This document shows, piece by piece, positions 12,210-25,038 of a stretch of 64,000 nucleotides of DNA. Within the stretch, counting starts at the first letter, position 1. Each line of letters starts with the position of its first letter. The notes under the pieces were generated by a model, which was given only the letters and a program-made list of their open reading frames with translations, was not told the origin of the DNA and ran no database searches. Both the position numbers and the translations under genes were made by a program. Source of the DNA: Nocardia spumae (GTDB lineage: Bacteria; Actinomycetota; Actinomycetes; Mycobacteriales; Mycobacteriaceae); the NCBI RefSeq assembly GCF_020733635.1, contig NZ_JAJFZL010000001.1:5828001-5892000 (forward strand). The letters are read 5' to 3'.

Positions 12210-13115
12210 TCATCGGTTTCGCGATCGGGCCGCGACGAAGCGTGGCTTCCCGGCCAGGTCGGGATGTTCGGCGATCCCGACGAAACCGCCCTGCGCCTCG
12301 AACAGAGCCGCGACCCGCGGACCGTGCGAATCGTCGTGTTCGACCGCGGTGACGCCCTCGGGGCGCAGCAACCGGGCGATGGTGGCGATCATCGGTCCGA
12401 TCACCGCCAGACCGTCCCGGCCGGCGAACAGCGCCGAATGCGGATCGTGTTCGGCCACTTCGGGATCCAGCCGGGCACCGGCGGGGATATAGGGCGGATT
12501 GGCGACCACCACGTCGACCCGGCCGTCGAGTTCGGCGAGCACCGCGGGGTCGGTGACATCGCCGGCGTGCACGGTGATCGGCGTATCCCCCAGTGCCGCT
12601 TGCCGATCGGCGTTGCGCTGCGCCCATTGCCGTGCGGTGGGGTCGATTTCGACGGCGTGCACCTCGACGTCGGGGCGAGCGTTCGCGATCGCCAGGGCCA
12701 GCGCACCGGATCCGGTGCACAGGTCGACCACGATCGGCGGGTGGTCGTGTCCGGCGGCCTCCAGTTGCGCCAGCGCCCAGGCGAAGATCAACTCGGTTTC
12801 CGGGCGCGGAACGAAAACTCCCGGACCGACCTCGAGGTCCACCTCACCCATCGACGCGATTCCGGTCAGATGCTGCAACGGCACCCGCTCGGCGCGCCGG
12901 GCCACGAGCTTGCGGAACCGCTCGAGTTGTTCGGGGGTGACCATCGGGATCAACGCCAGCCGCGGCCGCTCGACCTCGAGGATATGGGCTGCGAGGTGTT
13001 CGGCGTCGATCTGCGGACTGGGTACGCCCGCCGCGGCCAGTACCCCGACCGCCTCGTTGATCGCGGGACGCAGCGGCACGCGATGGTGACCGCTCGCCAC
13101 GGGAGTTTCGCCCAT
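12210..13115 (-). CDS. prmC: Release factor glutamine N5-methyltransferase
   Basis: A 301-residue SAM-dependent enzyme that methylates the Gln of the GGQ motif in release factors. The N-terminal helical domain is followed by the Rossmann methyltransferase fold: VVDLCTGSGALALAIA is motif I, and VVANPPYIP is the catalytic NPPY signature. The start is ATG at 13115. It lies 17 bases downstream of its substrate gene prfA, a conserved pairing that makes cotranscription likely. Confidence 0.95.
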   Translation of the reverse strand: MGETPVASGHHRVPLRPAINEAVGVLAAAGVPSPQIDAEHLAAHILEVERPRLALIPMVTPEQLERFRKLVARRAERVPLQHLTGIASMGEVDLEVGPGVFVPRPETELIFAWALAQLEAAGHDHPPIVVDLCTGSGALALAIANARPDVEVHAVEIDPTARQWAQRNADRQAALGDTPITVHAGDVTDPAVLAELDGRVDVVVANPPYIPAGARLDPEVAEHDPHSALFAGRDGLAVIGPMIATIARLLRPEGVTAVEHDDSHGPRVAALFEAQGGFVGIAEHPDLAGKPRFVAARSRNR

Positions 13116-13132
13116 CGGTGGGCCCTCGATTC

Positions 13133-14215
13133 CTACTCTGCCGCGAGCCGCGCGGTGCGGTCGGCCTCACCGAGCGCGTTCAGCAGAGCGTCCAGCTCAC
13201 CGTCGAGCACCGAGTCCAGGTTGTGTGCCTTGAAGCCGATGCGGTGATCGGTGATGCGGTTCTCGGGGAAGTTGTAGGTGCGGATGCGCTCGGAACGGTC
13301 GACCGTCCGAATCTGCGACGCGCGGCCCGCGGCAGCGTCGGCCTCGGCCTGTTCCTCGGCCAACGCCTGCAACCGCGCCGAGAGCACCTGCATGGCACGC
13401 AACTTGTTCTGCAGCTGGGAGCGCTCGTTCTGACAGGTCACCACGATGCCGGTGGGCAGGTGGGTGATGCGAACCGCCGAGTCGGTGGTGTTGACACCCT
13501 GGCCGCCCTTACCGGAGGAACGGTAGACGTCGATGCGCAGATCGGATTCGTCGATCTGCACCTGTTCGACCTCATCCGGCTCCGGATAGATCAGCACGCC
13601 GGCCGCGGAGGTATGGATGCGGCCTTGGGATTCGGTCACCGGCACTCGCTGGACGCGATGCACGCCGCCCTCGAACTTCAGCCGCGACCAGACGCCGTCA
13701 CGGCTGGGCTCGCGGCTCTTGATCGACAGCGTGGCCTCCTTGTATCCGCCCAGATCGGAGACGTTGGCGTCGAGAACCTCGACCTTCCAGCCGTGCCGTT
13801 CGGCATAGCGGATATACATCCGGGCCAGATCGGAGGCGAACAGTGCCGACTCCTCGCCCCCTTCACCCGATTTCACCTCGAGCACGACATCGTCGGCATC
13901 GTGCGGATCACGCGGGGCGAGCAGATCGGTGAGCGTCTTCTCGAGCTCGGCCACCTGCTGTTCGAGGCCGGGAACCTCGGCCGCGAACGACGAATCGTCG
14001 GCGGCCAGCTCCCGGGCCGCGGCGAGGTCGTCACGGGCGGTGCCGAGTTTGGTGTAGGTCGACATGATCGGCGCCAGTTCGGCGAACCGCTTACCGACGC
14101 GCCGGGCCTCGGCCGGGTCGTTGTGCAGCGCGGGATCGGACAGCTGCGTCTCCAGGCCGGCGTGTTCGGCGAGGATGTCGTCGATGGCGGATGGGGCCGT
14201 GATCTTGTCGGCCAT
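13133..14215 (-). CDS. prfA: Peptide chain release factor 1
   Basis: A 360-residue RF1 reading UAA and UAG. The GGQ catalytic motif is in [10 protein letters not shown] (GGQ at about 237-239). The codon-recognition region is [19 protein letters not shown]. Domain 1 (residues 1-100) is helical. The start is ATG at 14215 with AGGAGG 11 bases upstream; the frame is open for another 95 codons upstream but that part overlaps rpmE and is not coding. Confidence 0.96.
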   Translation of the reverse strand: MADKITAPSAIDDILAEHAGLETQLSDPALHNDPAEARRVGKRFAELAPIMSTYTKLGTARDDLAAARELAADDSSFAAEVPGLEQQVAELEKTLTDLLAPRDPHDADDVVLEVKSGEGGEESALFASDLARMYIRYAERHGWKVEVLDANVSDLGGYKEATLSIKSREPSRDGVWSRLKFEGGVHRVQRVPVTESQGRIHTSAAGVLIYPEPDEVEQVQIDESDLRIDVYRSSGKGGQGVNTTDSAVRITHLPTGIVVTCQNERSQLQNKLRAMQVLSARLQALAEEQAEADAAAGRASQIRTVDRSERIRTYNFPENRITDHRIGFKAHNLDSVLDGELDALLNALGEADRTARLAAE

Positions 14216-14259
14216 GGCGGTTATGCCTCCTGCTCGGAGTATCGGACACCAGAAACGCA

Positions 14260-14295
14260 CCAACGCCCGGCCTGCGCTGGCAGGACGGGCGTTGG
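14260..14295 (-). terminator. Terminator-like hairpin after rpmE
   Basis: A two-part stem: 10 bp CCAACGCCCG/CGGGCGTTGG (14260-14269 with 14286-14295), a G-A mismatch, then 5 bp CCTGC/GCAGG closing a GCTG loop. It begins 8 bases past the rpmE stop, with only a short T-containing stretch after it. It may partly separate rpmE from prfA-prmC and allow high rpmE expression. Confidence 0.65.
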
Positions 14296-14303
14296 CGGGG
14301 TAG

Positions 14304-14540
14304 CTACTTGGCTTCCGAGGACTCGGACTTCTTGGCACGCTTGCCGTAGCGGGCCTCGAAGCGGGCGACGCGGCCGCCGGTGTCGAGGATCTTCTGCTTG
14401 CCCGTGTAGAACGGGTGGCACTGCGAGCAGACCTCGACGGTGATGTGGCCCGACTCCTTGGTGCTGTGAGTCTGGAAGGTGTTGCCGCAACCGCAGACAA
14501 CGGTGGTCGGCACGTATGCCGGGTGGATTCCTGCCTTCAT
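14304..14540 (-). CDS. rpmE: 50S ribosomal protein L31, zinc-binding type
   Basis: A 78-residue large-subunit protein. Cys16, Cys18, Cys38 and Cys41 (VVCGCGNTF and [11 protein letters not shown]) form the Zn site of the C+ type, so this is the primary rather than the zinc-starvation copy. The basic tail [16 protein letters not shown] contacts rRNA. The start is ATG at 14540. A strong hairpin follows the stop. Confidence 0.96.
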   Translation of the reverse strand: MKAGIHPAYVPTTVVCGCGNTFQTHSTKESGHITVEVCSQCHPFYTGKQKILDTGGRVARFEARYGKRAKKSESSEAK

Positions 14541-14866
14541 GGGTGTCCTCTCGATCTGGCCCCGGGTCGCCCGAGCCCACAGCAGCGCTGCGCGGCCTTA
14601 CTGGACGTGAACCGGAACCGACTAGGCGGGATGGTCTGCCGATCGCAGACGCACCGACGATCCAGTATGCCAGAACCGCCGATACGCACCCACAACGCAC
14701 CCCACGACCGGTTTGTTCCCGTCACCGTCCGGCGTGAACGGGGCCGGAGCCCCAGGAACTGGTGGCACGCGCTTTCGGCGCGCTCGAGCGAGGGTGAAAA
14801 CGAGTAGTCGCCTACTCGGGAATGTGAACACCTTTGTTCGTAGATTCGTTGCAGGAGTAGGGGCCT
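14541..14866. other. Divergent intergenic region between rpmE and a membrane-protein gene
   Basis: 326 bases with no credible gene; translations are low-complexity and Arg-rich. It should contain divergent promoters for rpmE (minus) and the gene at 14867 (plus). The one clear structure is the palindrome at 14801-14818. Confidence 0.55.
14801..14818. promoter_or_regulatory. Palindrome CGAGTAG-TCGC-CTACTCG
   Basis: A perfect 7-bp inverted repeat with a 4-base centre, about 50 bases upstream of the membrane-protein start at 14867. Its size suits a dimeric regulator, but no candidate regulator gene is adjacent, and a simple hairpin is the alternative. Confidence 0.35.
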
Positions 14867-15430
14867 ATGCCCGACGAACCGACGACGCGAGGGACACCAG
14901 TGATTTTCCACGCCGTGCCGGGGGCGCGCAGATCCCGAGCCCCCGCACTCGATGCCCGTCCTCGGGATACTCGTCGAATCCGCGTGCTGCCGGGGGGTAC
15001 GTATGCGAGAGAGATCTCCGCCGGTGCGGTTCTGGCCGCATTGGCGCTGATGGCGACGGCCGGGTGGATCACCGCCCCGGGCCGGCCCGACCCCGAACCC
15101 GCCGCTCCCGCCGCAGCACCGCCGAAGGCCTATCAGTTCGCCGCGAACTCGGTCTACACCGGCACGATCACCGGGGCCACCGCCCTGATCCTGATCGGGC
15201 TGATCGCCGGCGCCGCGGTGGTCGGCCTGCTGTTCTACGCGCCGCGGCCGCCGCGGCGCGACGATACGAAGGAAAGACCCGTCCAACGCACCGCGGCGGC
15301 CGCGCCCGAAAGCGCGAACCGCCGCAGTGTGTGCGCACGACCTCTTACTCGTCCAAGGCTCCCGGCGCGGTCTTCGAGACCGTCATCAAGAATTCGACGT
15401 TGTTCTTCGACTTCTTCAACCGGTCGATGA
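14867..15430 (+). CDS. Hypothetical two-helix membrane protein, convergent with rho
   Basis: 187 residues, unrecognised. There are two hydrophobic segments, EISAGAVLAALALMATAGWI (about 45-65) and ALILIGLIAGAAVVGLLFYA (about 105-125), joined by a Pro/Ala-rich linker. Third codon positions are strongly G/C in this frame, which supports coding. The start ATG at 14867 has AGGAG nine bases upstream. The last 28 codons run antisense into the 3' end of rho (86-bp overlap) and look unlike normal protein (RSSRPSSRIRRCSSTSSTGR). The functional protein may end earlier in evolution, or a frameshift may have lengthened it. Confidence 0.6.
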   Translation: MPDEPTTRGTPVIFHAVPGARRSRAPALDARPRDTRRIRVLPGGTYAREISAGAVLAALALMATAGWITAPGRPDPEPAAPAAAPPKAYQFAANSVYTGTITGATALILIGLIAGAAVVGLLFYAPRPPRRDDTKERPVQRTAAAAPESANRRSVCARPLTRPRLPARSSRPSSRIRRCSSTSSTGR

Positions 15431-17399
15431 GCAGGTCGATCGCCTGCTGCGAATCCAGGCCCGACAGCACCCGGCGCAGCTTGTGCACGACCGCCATCTC
15501 GTCGGGCGACATGAGCAGCTCGTCGTGGCGGGTGCTGGAGGGGTTGATGTCGACGGCCGGGAACACGCGACGCTCGGCGATCTTGCGATCGAGTTTGAGC
15601 TCGGCGTTACCGGTGCCCTTGAACTCCTCGAAGATGACCGTGTCACCGGTGGAACCGGTCTCCACCATCGCGGTGGCGATGATGGTCAGCGAGCCGCCGT
15701 TCTCGATGTTGCGCGCCGCGCCGAGGAATCGCTTGGGCGGGTACAGCGCGGTGGAGTCCACACCACCGGACAGGATGCGACCCGACGCCGGCGAGGAGTT
15801 GTTGTAGGCGCGGCCCAGACGGGTGATCGAGTCGAGCAGCACGACGACGTCCTGCCCCATCTCCACCAGGCGCTTGGCCCGCTCGATCGCCAGCTCGGCG
15901 ACCGAGGTGTGATCGCTCGGCGGCCGGTCGAATGTCGAGGCGATCACCTCGCCGCGCACCGAGCGCTGCATATCGGTGACCTCTTCGGGACGCTCGTCCA
16001 CCAGCACGACCATGAGGTAGCACTCGGGGTTGTTGATGGCGATCGCATTCGCGATGTCCTGCAGAATCGTGGTCTTACCGGCCTTCGGCGGCGACACGAT
16101 CAGGGCGCGCTGCCCCTTGCCGATCGGCATGATCAGGTCGATCACGCGCGTGGTGAGCTTGTTCTGCTGGGTTTCCAGGCGCAGTCGCTGGTTCGGGTAC
16201 AGCGGAGTCAGCTTGTTGAACTCCGGACGGCGCTTGGAAGCATCGACATCCGAGCCGTTGACCGTGTCCAGCCGCACCAGCGGGTCGAACTTCTGGCGCT
16301 GATTGCCCTGTTCACCCTCGCGCGGAGCGCGGACCGCACCGGTGATCGCGTCACCGCGGCGCAGACCGTTCTTGCGCACCAGGTTCATCGAGACATACAC
16401 ATCGTTCGGACCGGCCAGATAGCCGGAGGTCCGGACGAACGCGTAGTTGTCGAGCACATCGAGGATGCCGGCCACCGGCTGCAGGACATCGTCGTCGCGC
16501 AGCTCGACGTCGCGGCCCTCGCCGCCCTCACGATCACGACCGCCACGGCGGCGCTCCCGGAACCGGCGACCGCGGCGACCGCGACCGCCTTCCTCGTCGT
16601 CGTTGCCGCGGGCCGGGCCGTTCTGACCGGCCTGGTTCTGACCGCCACCGGACTGGTTGCGGTCGCGACGACGCTCGCCCGAGTCCTGGTCCGGCTTGGC
16701 GTCGCCCGAGGTCTCGGCCTTCGATTCGGTCTTGGCCTCGGCGCGGTTGTCACCGTCACCGCGCTGGTCGCGGCCACGACGCTGCCGGCCCCGACCGCGC
16801 TGACCACCCTCACGACCGGACTCGTCACCCGAATCCGCCGGGCGCGCAGCGGATTCCGCCTTCTCCGGCTTCGCGGACTGATCCGTCTTGGCGGCGGCCT
16901 TCGCGGGGGCGCCGTCGGCCGGTGCGGAGTCGGCGACGCCGTCGAGCGTCTGCTGCCGGCCGCGCGCGACGCCGTTGCGGCCGCCGCCCTTCGACTCGTT
17001 CTTGGCGCGATCCTTACCGCTCGTTTCGGCGGACTTGGAAGTCTCGTTCTTCGACGGCGCACCGGATTCGGTCGCTACGTCGGCATTCGACGCGGGCGTC
17101 GCGTCGGCATCGGCGGATTTCGCATCGCCCCGGCCACCGCGCGCGGGCTTGCCGGCGGAGGCCTGGTTTTCCTTGATGGCGGCGATGAGATCGCCCTTGC
17201 GCATACCGGATGTGCCTCGGATACCGAGCTCTCCGGCAAGCGCACGCAACTGCGGCAACAACATTCCAGTCAGCCCCGATCGTGCGACGTCGGTGTGTTC
17301 GCTCATCTTCGAAATCTGTCCGGAGTCACTTTCGCGGCCGTCCGAGGGACCAGCAGTGGTGTCCACCCCGGGTGTCGCGAGCAGGTCCGTATCTGTCAC
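15345..17399 (-). CDS. rho: Transcription termination factor Rho
   Basis: A 684-residue hexameric RNA helicase that ends untranslated transcripts. An N-terminal Rho_N/SAP-like domain (LLPQLRALAGELGIRGTSGM) is followed by a roughly 215-residue hydrophilic insert (about 85-300) dense in Arg, Gly, Asp, Asn and Gln. The RNA-binding domain (ELRDDDVLQPVAGILDVLDNYAF) and ATPase core come next: Walker A PPKAGKT (437-443), R-loop SGGVDSTALYPPKRFLGAAR. Such inserts are typical of actinobacterial Rho and add RNA binding. The start is GTG at 17399 with AAGGA upstream. A long leader precedes it. Confidence 0.96.
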   Translation of the reverse strand: MTDTDLLATPGVDTTAGPSDGRESDSGQISKMSEHTDVARSGLTGMLLPQLRALAGELGIRGTSGMRKGDLIAAIKENQASAGKPARGGRGDAKSADADATPASNADVATESGAPSKNETSKSAETSGKDRAKNESKGGGRNGVARGRQQTLDGVADSAPADGAPAKAAAKTDQSAKPEKAESAARPADSGDESGREGGQRGRGRQRRGRDQRGDGDNRAEAKTESKAETSGDAKPDQDSGERRRDRNQSGGGQNQAGQNGPARGNDDEEGGRGRRGRRFRERRRGGRDREGGEGRDVELRDDDVLQPVAGILDVLDNYAFVRTSGYLAGPNDVYVSMNLVRKNGLRRGDAITGAVRAPREGEQGNQRQKFDPLVRLDTVNGSDVDASKRRPEFNKLTPLYPNQRLRLETQQNKLTTRVIDLIMPIGKGQRALIVSPPKAGKTTILQDIANAIAINNPECYLMVVLVDERPEEVTDMQRSVRGEVIASTFDRPPSDHTSVAELAIERAKRLVEMGQDVVVLLDSITRLGRAYNNSSPASGRILSGGVDSTALYPPKRFLGAARNIENGGSLTIIATAMVETGSTGDTVIFEEFKGTGNAELKLDRKIAERRVFPAVDINPSSTRHDELLMSPDEMAVVHKLRRVLSGLDSQQAIDLLIDRLKKSKNNVEFLMTVSKTAPGALDE

Positions 17400-17742
17400 G
17401 GAGATCCTTTCCTTCCCTCGATTGCCGTGTGCATATTCGAGGGTTCGTCCCGAAGCCCGATCACTGTGCCGAGCTCGGATGCCGTATCGCCTGCCCCGCC
17501 GGACCGATGGAATTACCACCTGGTCACGGCCACCGGTTCATTGAATGGGAGTGATCATTCCAGTCGCTGTCCCCCACGTCGAGGTCGAAGTCCCGAGTGA
17601 TTCGAGCCCCCGAGCCACTTAGCTTGAAGCAAGGAGCCTGCTGGAGCGATTGCCCTGATGAAGCACCGGCGTCTGACGCGCACGATGTACGGACGTGCTC
17701 AGGATAGCTCTGTCTGATCAGGTCAGCAAGGCAGCCACGCCA
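17400..17742. other. Leader and promoter region of rho, 3' flank of thrB
   Basis: 343 bases between the thrB stop and the rho start, both on the minus strand, with no credible gene. Rho is often autoregulated through a long 5' leader, and this gap has the right position and length, but I found no strong hairpin or leader peptide. The thrB terminator, if any, was not identified. Confidence 0.5.
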
Positions 17743-19821
<2,079 letters not shown>

Positions 19822-19825
<4 letters not shown>

Positions 19826-21228
19826 TCCTCGGTGCCTTCCAATCTCAAGACGCTGGTCACGGACGTGACGGAATCCAACTCGGCAAGTGCTGCCACCGTA
19901 TCGGCCAGCGCCGACTCCGGTGCGTGGTGGGTGACCACGACCAGTCGTGCGCCCTCGTCGTGTCCCTCCTGGCGGACCGTCGAGATGCTGACACCGTGCT
20001 CGGCGAATTTGCCGGACACCGCCTGCAGAACCCCGGTGCGGTCGGCGACCTGCAGGTTCACGTGATAGCGGGTCGGGATGTCGCCGATCGGCGCGATCGG
20101 CAGCTCAGCATAAACCGATTCACCCGGTGCGCGGCCACCGTAGAACTTGTTGCGGGCCGCCATCACCAGGTCACCCATGACGGCCGAGGCGGTCGGCGCA
20201 CCGCCGGCGCCCTGACCGTAGAACATCAGCCGGCCCGCGTTCTCGGCCTCGACCACCACCGCGTTGAAGGCGCCGGTGACCGACGACAGCGGATGCTTGC
20301 GCGGGATCAGCGCCGGGTAGACGCGCACCGACACCCGCTCCTTACCGCCGGGACGAACGGTGCTCGTCTCGTCCTCGCCGGGATTGCAGACCGCGGAGCC
20401 GTCCATCGACAGCCGTTCACTTCCTGGCATGCGCTCGCAGAGGGCGAGCAGCTTCACCGTGCAGCCGACCGCATCGGCGGTCTCGAGATCCTCAGAGGTG
20501 ATCTTCGAGATGCCTTCGCGGTAGACGTCGGCGGCGGTGACGCGGGTGTGAAAGGCCAGCGACGCCAGGATCGCGGCCTTCGCGGCGGCGTCGTAGCCCT
20601 CGACATCGGCGGTCGGATCCGCCTCGGCGTATCCGAGCCGGGTCGCCTCGGCCAGCGTGTCGGCATAGTCGGCGCCGGTCTCGTCCATCGCCGAGAGAAT
20701 GAAATTCGTTGTGCCGTTGACGATTCCGACGACCCGATTCACCCGATCACCGGACATCGACTGGATCAGCGGGCGCACCACCGGGATGGCCCCGGCGACG
20801 GCGGCCTCGAAATAGAGGTCCGCGCGGCTGCCCTCGGCCGCGGCCGCCAGCTCACCGGTGTAGTCGGCCAGCAGCGCCTTGTTCGCCGTCACCACCGACT
20901 TGCCGGCGTTGAGGGCGGCCAGGATCAGCTTGCGGGCCGGATCGATTCCGCCCATCACCTCGACGACCAGATCGACATCGTCGCGGCCGACCAGCGCCTC
21001 GGCATCGGTGGTCAGCAGATCGGCGGGGATGCCGCGGTCGACATCGATGCGGCGCACCGCCACACCGCGCAGCACCACCGGCGCGCCCACGCGCGAGCGC
21101 AGATCGTCGGCGTGCTCGCGCAGAATGCGCACCACCTCGGTACCGACGTTGCCCATGCCGAGCACCGCCACACCGAGGGGATGTTCGGCCCCGAAACCAC
21201 CTCGGGCCTGGTTGGCCGCCTCGGTCAT
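19822..21228 (-). CDS. hom: Homoserine dehydrogenase
   Basis: A 468-residue NAD(P)-dependent enzyme reducing aspartate semialdehyde to homoserine. The Rossmann motif [11 protein letters not shown] is near residue 24. The catalytic region includes [14 protein letters not shown] and the [18 protein letters not shown] signature. A C-terminal ACT domain (about 385-468, [18 protein letters not shown]) suggests threonine feedback control. The start ATG at 21228 overlaps the lysA stop by 4 bp. Confidence 0.97.
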
Positions 21229-22655
21229 GAACCCACCTCCGTCGCTTCCAGGCTCATCAGATCCGCCACCGTCTCCCGGCGCAGCACCAGCCGCGCCGCC
21301 CCGTCCCGCACCGCGACCACGGCCGGGCGGGTGAGCATGTTGTAGCGGCTGGCCATCGAATAGCAGTACGCGCCCGTGGCCGCGACCGCGATCAGGTCAC
21401 CGGGGCCGACATCGGCCGGCATCCAGGTGTCGCGGATGACGATATCGCCACTCTCGCAATGCTTTCCGACTACACGCGCCACCACCGGCGCGCTCTCGCT
21501 GGATCGTGAGACCAACCGGCAGTCGTACTCGGCCTGATACAGCGCGGGCCGGATGTTGTCGCTCATGCCCCCGTCGACGCTGACGTAGCGGCGCTGGGCA
21601 CCGGCATCCAGGGAGACGTCCTTGGTGGTGCCGACCTCGTACAGCGTCACGGTGCCGGGACCGGCGATCGCGCGGCCCGGTTCGACCGCGATGGTCGGGG
21701 TGGGCAGTCCGATCTGCGCGGCCTCGGCCTCGACCAGTTGGCGCACCTTGCCCGCGAACTCGTCCAGCGGCGGCGGATCGTCGCTCGGCAGGTACGAAAT
21801 ACCCAGTCCGCCACCGAGATCCAGAATCGCGATCTGCTCGGTGCGCTCGACGCCGAACTTCTCGATCGCGTCGTGCAGCAACCGCAGCATGCGCCGCGCG
21901 GAGATCTCGAAACCGTCTATGTCGAAGATCTGCGAGCCGATGTGACTGTGCAGGCCGACCAGGCGCAGATTGCGCGCCTCGAACACCCGCGCCAGCGCCT
22001 CCATCGCATCGCCGCCGGCGATCGAGAAGCCGAATTTCTGATCCTCGTGGGCGGTCGAAATGTATTCGTGGGTATGGGCTTCCACGCCGACGGTGACCCG
22101 GACCAGGACGTCCTGGACCACACCGGCCAGCGCGGCGACCTCTTCCAGGCGCTCGATCTCGATCAGCGAGTCGACGACGATGTGACCGACACCCGCGGTG
22201 ACCGCGAACTCCAGCTCGCCCACCGATTTGTTGTTGCCGTGCAACGCGATTCGCTCGGCGGGGAAACCACCGTGCAGTGCGACGGCCAGTTCGCCGCCGG
22301 AACACACGTCCAGGTGCAGGCCCTCGTCACGCACCCAGCGCGCGATCTCGCCGCACAGGAATGCCTTGGAGGCGTAGTGAACCCGCGCGCCGGGACCGAA
22401 GGCGCGGATCATATCCCGGCACCGCGAACGGAAGTCGTCCTCGTCCACGACGAACAGCGGGGTGCCGAATTCGGCGGCGAGGTCGGTGACGGGCACCCCG
22501 GCCAGGCGGACCACGCCCTCGGCGTCGCGGGACGCGTTGCGCGGCCACACCTTCTCGGGCAGGTCGATCATCTCGCGGGGGTCGGCGGGCCGCTCCGGCA
22601 GGTTCGGAGCATGGGGGATCTCGGCATGCCGAGGCCCGGCCGGATGCGCACTCAC
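21225..22655 (-). CDS. lysA: Diaminopimelate decarboxylase
   Basis: A 476-residue fold-III PLP enzyme making lysine from meso-diaminopimelate. The PLP lysine lies in [16 protein letters not shown]. Glycine motifs [11 protein letters not shown] and [18 protein letters not shown] bind the PLP phosphate, and [16 protein letters not shown] contains the Cys near the dimer active site. The start is GTG at 22655 with AGGAAGG about eight bases upstream. It is 52 bases downstream of argS and overlaps hom by 4 bp. Confidence 0.96.
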   Translation of the reverse strand: MSAHPAGPRHAEIPHAPNLPERPADPREMIDLPEKVWPRNASRDAEGVVRLAGVPVTDLAAEFGTPLFVVDEDDFRSRCRDMIRAFGPGARVHYASKAFLCGEIARWVRDEGLHLDVCSGGELAVALHGGFPAERIALHGNNKSVGELEFAVTAGVGHIVVDSLIEIERLEEVAALAGVVQDVLVRVTVGVEAHTHEYISTAHEDQKFGFSIAGGDAMEALARVFEARNLRLVGLHSHIGSQIFDIDGFEISARRMLRLLHDAIEKFGVERTEQIAILDLGGGLGISYLPSDDPPPLDEFAGKVRQLVEAEAAQIGLPTPTIAVEPGRAIAGPGTVTLYEVGTTKDVSLDAGAQRRYVSVDGGMSDNIRPALYQAEYDCRLVSRSSESAPVVARVVGKHCESGDIVIRDTWMPADVGPGDLIAVAATGAYCYSMASRYNMLTRPAVVAVRDGAARLVLRRETVADLMSLEATEVGS

Positions 22656-22707
22656 AATAATTCCTTCCTCACACGGTCGCCGGATCGACGACTGCCGTTC
22701 CCGGCGT

Positions 22708-24366
22708 TCACATGCGCTCCGGTGCGGATACGCCCAGCAGGGCCAGGCCGTTGGACAGCACCTGACGGGTCGCGTCGACCAGTTGCAGGCGAGCGGCGTT
22801 GACCGGCTGCACGGGGTCGTCGTTCTGCGGCAGGATCCGCAGTGTCTTGTTGGTTTGGAAGCGGTGGTAGGCGCCGGCCAGTTCCTCCAGGTAGCGGGCG
22901 ACGCGGTGCGGTTCACGCAGCGTCGCGGCACTGGCGACGACGGCCGGGAACTCACCGAGGGTGCGGATCAGCTCACCCTCTTCGTCGGCGGTCAGCAGGC
23001 CCAGATCCGGTGTGACACCGGCGAATTCGAACTCCGTGGCATTGCGGGCGACCGCGCAGGTGCGAGCGTGCGCGTACTGCACGTAGTAGACCGGGTTCTC
23101 ACTGCTCTGCTTGGTCCACAGATCCAGGTCGATATCGATACTGGAGTTCACCGAACTGCGCACCAGTACGTACCGGGACGCGTCGACGCCGATCGCCTCG
23201 ACCAGATCGTCGAGGGTCACCACGGTGCCGGCCCGCTTGCTCATCCGCACCGCGATCCCGTCACGCACCAGATTGACCATCTGGCCGATCAGCACCTCGA
23301 CCGTGTTCGGATCGTCGCCGAAGGCAGCCGCGGCGGCCTTCAGGCGGCCGATGTAGCCGTGGTGGTCGGCACCGAGCATGTAGATGCACAGATCGAAACC
23401 GCGGGCGCGCTTGTTCTGGAAATAGGCGATATCGCCACCGATATAGGCGGACTTGCCGTCGCTCTTGATGACGACACGGTCCTTGTCGTCACCGTATTCG
23501 GTGCTGGCGATCCACCAGGCGCCGTCCTTGGAGTAGAGATTGCCCGATGCCTTGAGCTGATCCAGGGCCTTCTCCACAGCGCCGGAGGCGAACAGCGAAC
23601 TCTCGTTGAAGTACACGTCGAAGTCGGTGCCGAAATCGTGCAGAGTCTGCTTGATATGGGCGAACATCAGCTCGACGCCCTCGTGGCGGAACAGTTCGTG
23701 CCGCTGGTCGGCCGGCAGGCTCACCGCGTCGGGGTGCGCGCTCGTGATCTTCTCGGCGATCTCGCCGATATACGCACCGGCGTAACCGTTTTCCGGAGTG
23801 GGCGCACCCGTCGCCGCGGCGACCAGCGATTCGGCGAACCGGTCGATCTGGGCGCCGTGATCGTTGAAGTAGTACTCGCGGGTGACATCGGCGCCCTGGG
23901 CGGCCAGGATGCGCCCGAGCGCGTCACCCACCGATGCCCAGCGGGTGCCGCCCAGGTGGACCGGGCCGGTCGGGTTGGCCGAGACGAATTCCAGGTTGAT
24001 CGTGGTTCCGGCGAGCGTCCGCGCGGTGCCGTAGGCCTCACCCGCGGCCCGGATCTGCTCGACGATCGCGCCCTGCGCGGCCGCCGCGAGCCGGATGTTC
24101 AGGAAGCCGGGGCCCGCCACATCCGCGGATTCGATGCCGTCGGTGGCCGCCAGGGCGTCGGCCAGCAGACCGGCCAGTTCGCGCGGGTTCATTCCCGCTT
24201 TCTTGCCCACCTGCATAGCAACATTCGTGGCATAGTCTCCGTGTTCCGGATTACGGGGGCGCTCCACTTTGACCTCGTCGGGCAGGACCGCAGGGTCGGA
24301 TCCACGTTCGACGAGCACCTTCGCCGCGGTCGCACGAAGGAGATCTGCAAGGTCAGCTGGAGTCAC
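22708..24366 (-). CDS. argS: Arginyl-tRNA synthetase
   Basis: A 552-residue class I synthetase. The HIGH-type motif appears as [14 protein letters not shown] (HLGG, the usual actinobacterial variant). The KMSKS-type loop is [11 protein letters not shown]. The N-terminal Add-1 domain (1-110) recognises the tRNA D-loop, and the C-terminal DALR anticodon-binding domain ends in [18 protein letters not shown]. The start is GTG at 24366. First gene of the argS-lysA-hom-thrC-thrB operon. Its substrate, tRNA-Arg(CCG), is encoded 0.6 kb away. Confidence 0.97.
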   Translation of the reverse strand: MTPADLADLLRATAAKVLVERGSDPAVLPDEVKVERPRNPEHGDYATNVAMQVGKKAGMNPRELAGLLADALAATDGIESADVAGPGFLNIRLAAAAQGAIVEQIRAAGEAYGTARTLAGTTINLEFVSANPTGPVHLGGTRWASVGDALGRILAAQGADVTREYYFNDHGAQIDRFAESLVAAATGAPTPENGYAGAYIGEIAEKITSAHPDAVSLPADQRHELFRHEGVELMFAHIKQTLHDFGTDFDVYFNESSLFASGAVEKALDQLKASGNLYSKDGAWWIASTEYGDDKDRVVIKSDGKSAYIGGDIAYFQNKRARGFDLCIYMLGADHHGYIGRLKAAAAAFGDDPNTVEVLIGQMVNLVRDGIAVRMSKRAGTVVTLDDLVEAIGVDASRYVLVRSSVNSSIDIDLDLWTKQSSENPVYYVQYAHARTCAVARNATEFEFAGVTPDLGLLTADEEGELIRTLGEFPAVVASAATLREPHRVARYLEELAGAYHRFQTNKTLRILPQNDDPVQPVNAARLQLVDATRQVLSNGLALLGVSAPERM

Positions 24367-24496
24367 GACTCTCTATCCTATGGTCCGAGCGGGTATGCGC
24401 TACCAGCGGGACCTGCTACGGCACCCCGGCTCCGGGCCGAACCCCCGCGAACCCCCGCGAAACCCATCAGCCCACGACGAAGAGAGCGCAACGCCG

Positions 24497-24844
24497 ATGC
24501 CGAACACCAGCGCCAAATCAGCGAAGGCGATTCGTGCCGCCGCCAAATCCGCCCCCGGCGGGGCGTTCAACGGCACCTCCACGCCACCGGCCCGTCGGCG
24601 CATCCCCTGGTGGCTCATCGGCGCGACGGTGGTGATCGTCGCCCTTGTCGTGTTGCTGATCGTCTATTTCGTCCCGAAATCGCGGCACCACGCCGACAAG
24701 GACGCCCCGGATCAGTCCCCCACCGGCCAGATGGACGGCGAACTGCCAGCGGGTATCCCCGCCATCCCGGCACTCCCCGGTATGCCCGGCGTTCCCGAGG
24801 GCATTCCCGGCGTACCCGTGCCGCCGGGCCAACCCGTCCGGTAG
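24497..24844 (+). CDS. Hypothetical single-pass membrane protein with Pro/Gly-rich tail
   Basis: 115 residues, unrecognised. A basic, Ala/Lys-rich N-terminus (NTSAKSAKAIRAAAKSA) precedes one membrane helix (IPWWLIGATVVIVALVVLLIVYFV, about 36-58). An extracellular tail then contains a quasi-repeat of GIP/GMP/GVP units (PGMPGVPEGIPGVPVPPG). Basic residues before the helix suggest the N-terminus is cytoplasmic. The ATG at 24497 is the best start; the frame extends further upstream but there overlaps the argS start region. Possible cell-wall-anchored or scaffold role, inferred only from shape. Confidence 0.7.
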   Translation: MPNTSAKSAKAIRAAAKSAPGGAFNGTSTPPARRRIPWWLIGATVVIVALVVLLIVYFVPKSRHHADKDAPDQSPTGQMDGELPAGIPAIPALPGMPGVPEGIPGVPVPPGQPVR

Positions 24845-24957
24845 CCCGCGCGCAATCCCTGCTCGGGGCGGTCTTTTGGTGCACGCCGTGTGATGCGATA
24901 CGCTTTCTCCGCCCGATCGGACGACGTACACACTGGTGTCGACCGGGTCCAATCCCC

Positions 24958-25033
24958 GCCCTCGTAGCTCAGGGGATAGAGCGTCTGCCTCCGGAGCAGA
25001 AGGCCGCAGGTTCGAATCCTGCCGAGGGCACCA
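24958..25033 (+). tRNA. tRNA-Arg (anticodon CCG)
   Basis: A complete 76-nt cloverleaf with CCA encoded. The acceptor stem is GCCCTCG/CGAGGGC with discriminator A. The D-arm contains AGCTCAGGGGATAGAGC. The anticodon stem TCTGC/GCAGA has loop CTCCGGA, giving anticodon CCG for CGG codons, and the T-loop is TTCGAAT. A clear terminator follows. Placement beside argS is conserved in related genomes. Confidence 0.97.
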
Positions 25034-25038
25034 CGAAG

